6,806 nucleotides of DNA from Patescibacteria group bacterium (GTDB taxonomy: Bacteria > Patescibacteria > Microgenomatia > Levybacterales > UBA12049), in contig JAMCTK010000067.1 in NCBI GenBank assembly GCA_023381035.1, positions 1 to 6,806 of the forward strand. Direction: 5' to 3'. The notes under the pieces were generated by a model that was given only the letters and a program-made list of their open reading frames with translations, had not been told where the DNA came from and ran no database searches. The translations under genes were made by a program, and so were the position numbers. Of this stretch, positions 4,237-6,806 are shown one piece after another (position 1 is the first letter of the stretch; each line of letters begins with the position of its first letter).

Positions 4237-5742
4237 ATGTACGAAAAATCCTATAAAAAGCTATTAACCTATAGACAGGCTGAAGAAATCTACGATTTAA
4301 CCGTTGAATTCTGTAAAAGGTATATTGACAGAAGATCACGGACTTGCGATCAAATGGTACAAGCAGGAAGGTCAGGTAAGCAGAATATTGCAGAAGGTGC
4401 TAGTCAAGGAACTTCCTTAAAGAGCTACATTAAGCTTTTAGGAGTATCGCGAGGTAGCTTTGAGGAATTATTGGAAGATTATAAAGATTTCTCAAGGCAA
4501 AATAAAATCCCCCTGATTAAGAGAGGGGATGAGATGGTTGAGAAGGTAAAGCAGTTAAGCATAGAGGAGAAATTCCAATTCTTATTTCAACCTTCTTTAC
4601 CCTCTTCCCTTTGTCTATCTTACTTAGTTGATCTTATTACTAGAACAAATTATCTCTTAGATAGACAAATTGCATCATTAGAAAAGAAGTTTATCGAAGA
4701 AGGTGGATACACTGAAAATCTTTTTAAGAGAAGAGTGAAGAAAAGATTCTTCACTCTTTTATCCCTCTTTACTTTCTTATCCTTCTTTACCTTCTCTGCT
4801 TCTCCAGCTTATGCAGATGACCTTTCGCTTGGAATTTATCCGCCGATAATCGAAATCAATGCTACTCCGCCAGCAGAAGTAAAAGCGCGAATAACAATTC
4901 AAAACCAGGCTGAGACTGATGAAAAATTAAAAATAATTTTAAAACCATTTACCGCGTCTTCCAAATATAACGGGGAGGTTTCCTATTCTTCAAGCCAATT
5001 TAGCAGCTCGGACCCTCTGCTGCTTCAGAAAGTGCAAATTCTCGATGCAGGACAGGAGACTAAGGAAATAACACTAGCGCCCCTAGAATCGAAGAATTTA
5101 GAGCTTAGAGCTAGTATAGGAAAGGATGACCCATTGGGCGATTATTATTTTTCGGTTATATTTTTAAGTGAGAGAGAATCGGACCTTAAGACAAATATCG
5201 TAAAGCTTCCCTCAGGAATTGCAACTAACGTACTGCTTTCAGTTGGACCTAAAGGGCCGACAACCGGAGAAATCGAAGAATTTAGAACTCCTTTCTTCTT
5301 TGACAGTGGCCCCGTGCCCTTTACTATCTTTGTGAAAAATACAAGCGAACATTTCACGACGCCAACAGGCACGATTGTTATAAAAAATATGTTTGGGCAA
5401 ACAATTGGAAAAATAGATTTATTACCGCAAACAATCCTGGCAAATTCTTACAGATATCTAGTTGACCGAGAACAAGCTTCCCCATCTGCGGCGCTTGTCG
5501 CAAAGCTTGATGCAGTAAAGGCTAAACAGAAAGGAACGCCTTCAAACGTGGCGCTTTGGCAGGAAAATTATCTTTTGGGATATTATACGGCTGAGCTTTC
5601 GTTGTCTCTTTCTGAGAACGGACCCGTCCTTCATTCGGCTACTCATTTTATAGCTATTCCATTTTCTATTCTGGGCGGATTGGTCTTTGCAATTATGATT
5701 TGCCTCAGTGTTTATCTTAGAGTGAGAAGGCGAGTAATTTAA
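4237..5742 (+). CDS. Four-helix-bundle protein fused in frame to a WxLIP-like membrane-anchored surface protein
   Basis: One uninterrupted frame of 501 codons encodes two recognisable proteins. Residues 1 to about 166 form a complete four-helix-bundle protein of the 23S rRNA intervening-sequence/S23 family, 'suffix' type: YRQAEEIYDLTVEFCKRYID, RSRTCDQMVQAGRSGKQNIA (34-53), a LEELLEDY-like helix at 75-85, and the usual tail EEGGYTENLFKRR. This family is cytosolic, with no established activity. Residues 167-193 (VKKRFFTLLSLFTFLSFFTF then SASPAYA) are a textbook signal peptide, cleaved before DD. Residues 194 to about 345 resemble DUF916, and about 360-415 (FTIFVKNTSEHFTTPTGTIV) resemble DUF3324, together the WxL-interacting protein layout. 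A membrane helix (472-494) and the tail RVRRRVI anchor it. A buried signal peptide is hard to use if translation starts at 4237, so an internal start or proteolysis is likely. A sequencing error that removed a stop codon is also possible. Confidence 0.85.
   Translation: MYEKSYKKLLTYRQAEEIYDLTVEFCKRYIDRRSRTCDQMVQAGRSGKQNIAEGASQGTSLKSYIKLLGVSRGSFEELLEDYKDFSRQNKIPLIKRGDEMVEKVKQLSIEEKFQFLFQPSLPSSLCLSYLVDLITRTNYLLDRQIASLEKKFIEEGGYTENLFKRRVKKRFFTLLSLFTFLSFFTFSASPAYADDLSLGIYPPIIEINATPPAEVKARITIQNQAETDEKLKIILKPFTASSKYNGEVSYSSSQFSSSDPLLLQKVQILDAGQETKEITLAPLESKNLELRASIGKDDPLGDYYFSVIFLSERESDLKTNIVKLPSGIATNVLLSVGPKGPTTGEIEEFRTPFFFDSGPVPFTIFVKNTSEHFTTPTGTIVIKNMFGQTIGKIDLLPQTILANSYRYLVDREQASPSAALVAKLDAVKAKQKGTPSNVALWQENYLLGYYTAELSLSLSENGPVLHSATHFIAIPFSILGGLVFAIMICLSVYLRVRRRVI
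4729..4760 (+). promoter_or_regulatory. Perfect hairpin enclosing the internal GTG start
   Basis: AAGAGTGAAGAA (4731-4742), loop AAGA, TTCTTCACTCTT (4747-4758): a 12-bp perfect stem, extended by a G-T and an A-T pair (4730/4759, 4729/4760). The GTG (4735-4737) is inside the left arm, so folding would hide it from initiating ribosomes. TT follows the right arm, so weak termination is another possible role. Confidence 0.6.
4735..5742 (+). CDS. WxLIP-like anchored surface protein from internal GTG start (alternative product)
   Basis: This is the likely functional reading of the second half of the longer frame. Starting at GTG 4735 gives M-KKRFFTLLSLF..., with the positively charged end, hydrophobic core and AYA cleavage site of a secreted protein at exactly the right place. 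The length of 335 residues fits the usual size of DUF916/DUF3324 WxL-interacting proteins, which are exported, bind the cell wall and WxL proteins through two Ig-like domains, and are held by a C-terminal membrane helix. All of those parts are present. The purine stretch AAGAGAAGA precedes the GTG but has no GGAG core. No ATG lies near the junction. The start is inferred; it overlaps the frame at 4237 without any intervening stop. Confidence 0.5.
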   Translation: MKKRFFTLLSLFTFLSFFTFSASPAYADDLSLGIYPPIIEINATPPAEVKARITIQNQAETDEKLKIILKPFTASSKYNGEVSYSSSQFSSSDPLLLQKVQILDAGQETKEITLAPLESKNLELRASIGKDDPLGDYYFSVIFLSERESDLKTNIVKLPSGIATNVLLSVGPKGPTTGEIEEFRTPFFFDSGPVPFTIFVKNTSEHFTTPTGTIVIKNMFGQTIGKIDLLPQTILANSYRYLVDREQASPSAALVAKLDAVKAKQKGTPSNVALWQENYLLGYYTAELSLSLSENGPVLHSATHFIAIPFSILGGLVFAIMICLSVYLRVRRRVI

Positions 5743-6374
5743 AATCGGCAATTTCCAATCTTTAACTTTAATTTCTAAATTCACCAATTTGCAGCAAAGC
5801 GTAACAATATTGGGTTAGGAATAGTGAATAATAAGTGATTAATCTGTCTTAGAGTAAAATAGAAAGCATAAATATAATATGTTGTATAATTTTAGAATAT
5901 AGAAAAATCGGCTCTATCTAAACCACTTATTTTACTTAAAAACTGGAAAATACCAATTTAACGAAAAGCTATGTTTTATAAACTAAAACTAACATTTTAA
6001 ATTGTTATCAGTTAACTGTATTTGCTGATAAACTACCCTTTTAAAAACTCTCTTTAAGACCTATAAAATTAAGGTTTTAAAATTTCCTAATGGCATATAG
6101 TTATAAAAACCAGGATGTTAAGAGAAATAACTGGTATCTTAGTCAAAATTTAAAAGGTTTAAACTTGATGCCAATTGTCGCTTGTTTATATGAAAGAGTC
6201 GGTATAAAAATGCGGTTAAAAACTTTTGTGAAAAATGTTTTTATTGTCTTGTGCTTACTTTCCACGGATATTTCTTTTTGCTGATTTAATAACAATCTGT
6301 AACAAAATATATCACTGCTTTTCTGTTATTTTAAGCTGCTTTTTTAATATATATAAGAATACTACTCTAGGATC
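5743..6374. other. AT-rich gap without a convincing gene
   Basis: This stretch of more than 600 bp holds no gene I can support on either strand. At 5814-5829 is one copy of the GTTAGGAATAG repeat that also occurs after the SRPBCC gene. At 6005-6031 TTATCAG and CTGATAA form a 7-bp inverted repeat with a 13-nt centre. A 64-codon open frame at 6090-6284 lacks a ribosome site and has no protein-like features except a hydrophobic end. No tRNA cloverleaf, rRNA or CRISPR repeat is visible. The gap may be decayed DNA beside the recombinase gene, or it may hold an unrecognised RNA. Confidence 0.5.
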
Positions 6375-6404
6375 TTGACAACCAGGTTCAAATTAGCCTA
6401 ATCT
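6375..6404 (+). promoter_or_regulatory. Candidate promoter upstream of the tyrosine recombinase gene
   Basis: A perfect TTGACA (6375-6380) and TAATCT (6399-6404) are 18 nt apart. Transcription would begin near 6411, about 90 nt before the recombinase ATG, leaving a leader that contains a 16-codon frame and a tandem repeat. Unlike the other genes here, this one has room for a regulated leader. Confidence 0.5.
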
Positions 6405-6410
6405 AGATGT

Positions 6411-6461
6411 ATGATCAGAAATAATCCGTATAATCCGTATAATCTCGAGGCTAGGACGTAG
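6411..6461 (+). CDS. Possible 16-codon leader peptide
   Basis: The frame ATG...TAG encodes MIRNNPYNPYNLEART. The ATG is 6 nt after the TAATCT box, a spacing like that at other starts in this window. The NPYNPYN repeat follows from a 9-bp DNA repeat. It ends 38 nt before the recombinase start. It could regulate translation of the recombinase, but a frame this short can occur by chance. Confidence 0.2.
   Translation: MIRNNPYNPYNLEART
6421..6444 (+). repeat. 9-bp tandem repeat containing two TATAAT boxes
   Basis: ATAATCCGT occurs twice in tandem (6421-6429, 6430-6438), followed by ATAATC (6439-6444). Two exact TATAAT hexamers (6429-6434, 6438-6443) are created at the unit junctions. No -35 box lies at the right distance, so they may be protein-binding iterons or extra -10 sequences. 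Confidence 0.6.
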
Positions 6462-6499
6462 TTATGCGGAGAATTTATCTTTGACGTTATTTTTTTATT

Positions 6500-6806
6500 A
6501 TGAACTTATTAAGCCAGTTTAAAAATTATCTATTTTCACAAAAGAATCCTCCATCCAAACTCACTGTGAAAAATTATGCTGCTGATGTAAATCAATTTAT
6601 CCGCTGGTTTGAAACAGAATTAGGCAAAGAATTTAACCCACAAGAAATATCCCCTGAAACCATTGAAGCTTATAAAAAAGCCAAGAGCGTTTCTACCCGC
6701 TCGTTGGAGCGCCATCTCTCGTCTTTGAGAAAGTTTTTTCAGTTCTTGAGAACAGAAGGTATAATTTCGAGTGATCCGCTTCAACAACAAAGCAATGTTA
6801 AACAAC
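6500..6806 (+). CDS. Tyrosine recombinase (Xer/integrase type), N-terminal part, cut by the window edge
   Basis: From ATG 6500 the frame stays open for 102 codons to the window end. It begins MNLLSQFKNYLFSQKNPPSK and shows the SAM-like core-binding domain of XerC/XerD-type recombinases: a first helix, then SKLTVKNYAADVNQFIRWFE (19-38), where the 'T...Y..D...F..W' pattern is typical. ISPETIEAYKKA follows, then SVSTRSLERHLSSLRKFFQF (63-82), the 'S..T..R.LS.LR.FF.F' helix, and finally EGIISSDPL. The DNA-binding arm is complete, but the catalytic domain with R-H-R-Y lies outside the window, so XerC, XerD, XerH or an element integrase cannot be told apart. No Shine-Dalgarno sequence precedes the ATG, only a T-rich run. 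Confidence 0.85.
   Translation, partial: MNLLSQFKNYLFSQKNPPSKLTVKNYAADVNQFIRWFETELGKEFNPQEISPETIEAYKKAKSVSTRSLERHLSSLRKFFQFLRTEGIISSDPLQQQSNVKQ

Noticed and set aside
4507..4530. ATCCCC/GGGGAT hairpin inside the four-helix-bundle coding region, reminiscent of the CCCTTGAT...ATCAGGG hairpin at 3543-3560
   Set aside because: It has no T-tract and lies in a normal helix-linker part of the protein, so insertion of a repeat cannot be shown.
6090..6284. 64-codon plus-strand frame with a hydrophobic end (MRLKTFVKNVFIVLCLLS)
   Set aside because: There is no ribosome site or promoter, the composition follows the local AT bias, and I recognise no family. An internal ATG at 6211 would give a 24-residue hydrophobic peptide, which is too little to call.
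6421..6444. Possible CRISPR-like repeat
   Set aside because: The units are 9 bp and directly adjacent without spacers.

Overview
The window reads like an AT-rich chromosomal segment of a Candidate Phyla Radiation (Patescibacteria) bacterium, with Microgenomates-type lineages the best guess. This rests on gene character: a compact Era, a secreted protein of a type I associate with CPR genomes, a free-standing four-helix-bundle protein of the 23S rRNA intervening-sequence family, and many intergenic palindromic repeats. There is no rRNA or ribosomal-protein marker, so the phylum is inference. All complete genes end in TAA or TAG and none needs TGA read as an amino acid.

Layout. Positions 1-1062 (minus strand) hold the first 19 codons of dtd (D-aminoacyl-tRNA deacylase), cut by the window edge, preceded by era. 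These are translation and ribosome-assembly housekeeping genes. A divergent spacer with two foldback sequences follows, then plus-strand genes: a small SRPBCC-fold protein (1360-1842) and a six-helix membrane protein with a charged cytoplasmic tail (1989-2603). Next is a secreted WxL-like surface protein (2768-3514), followed by two terminator-like hairpins and flanked by two homologous ~110-140 bp imperfect palindromes in opposite orientation (2609-2746 and 3683-3794). A short, apparently frameshifted minus-strand gene (3886-4124) lies before the most unusual gene, 4237-5742. That gene joins, in one frame, a cytosolic four-helix-bundle protein and a complete secreted, C-terminally anchored protein resembling WxL-interacting proteins (DUF916/DUF3324). 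After a 757 bp AT-rich gap, the right edge carries the start of a tyrosine recombinase (6500 onward).

How they fit. The secreted protein and the anchored protein look like the two halves of a WxL/WxLIP-type surface system, known mainly from Firmicutes. In the anchored gene a full signal peptide sits in mid-ORF, starting at an in-frame GTG (4735) that lies inside a perfect 12-bp hairpin. The ORF may therefore give two products, or the four-helix-bundle gene may have been captured in front of the surface gene and lost its stop codon. Several genes have a -10-like hexamer only 6-11 nt before the start codon and little Shine-Dalgarno signal, which suggests leaderless transcripts.
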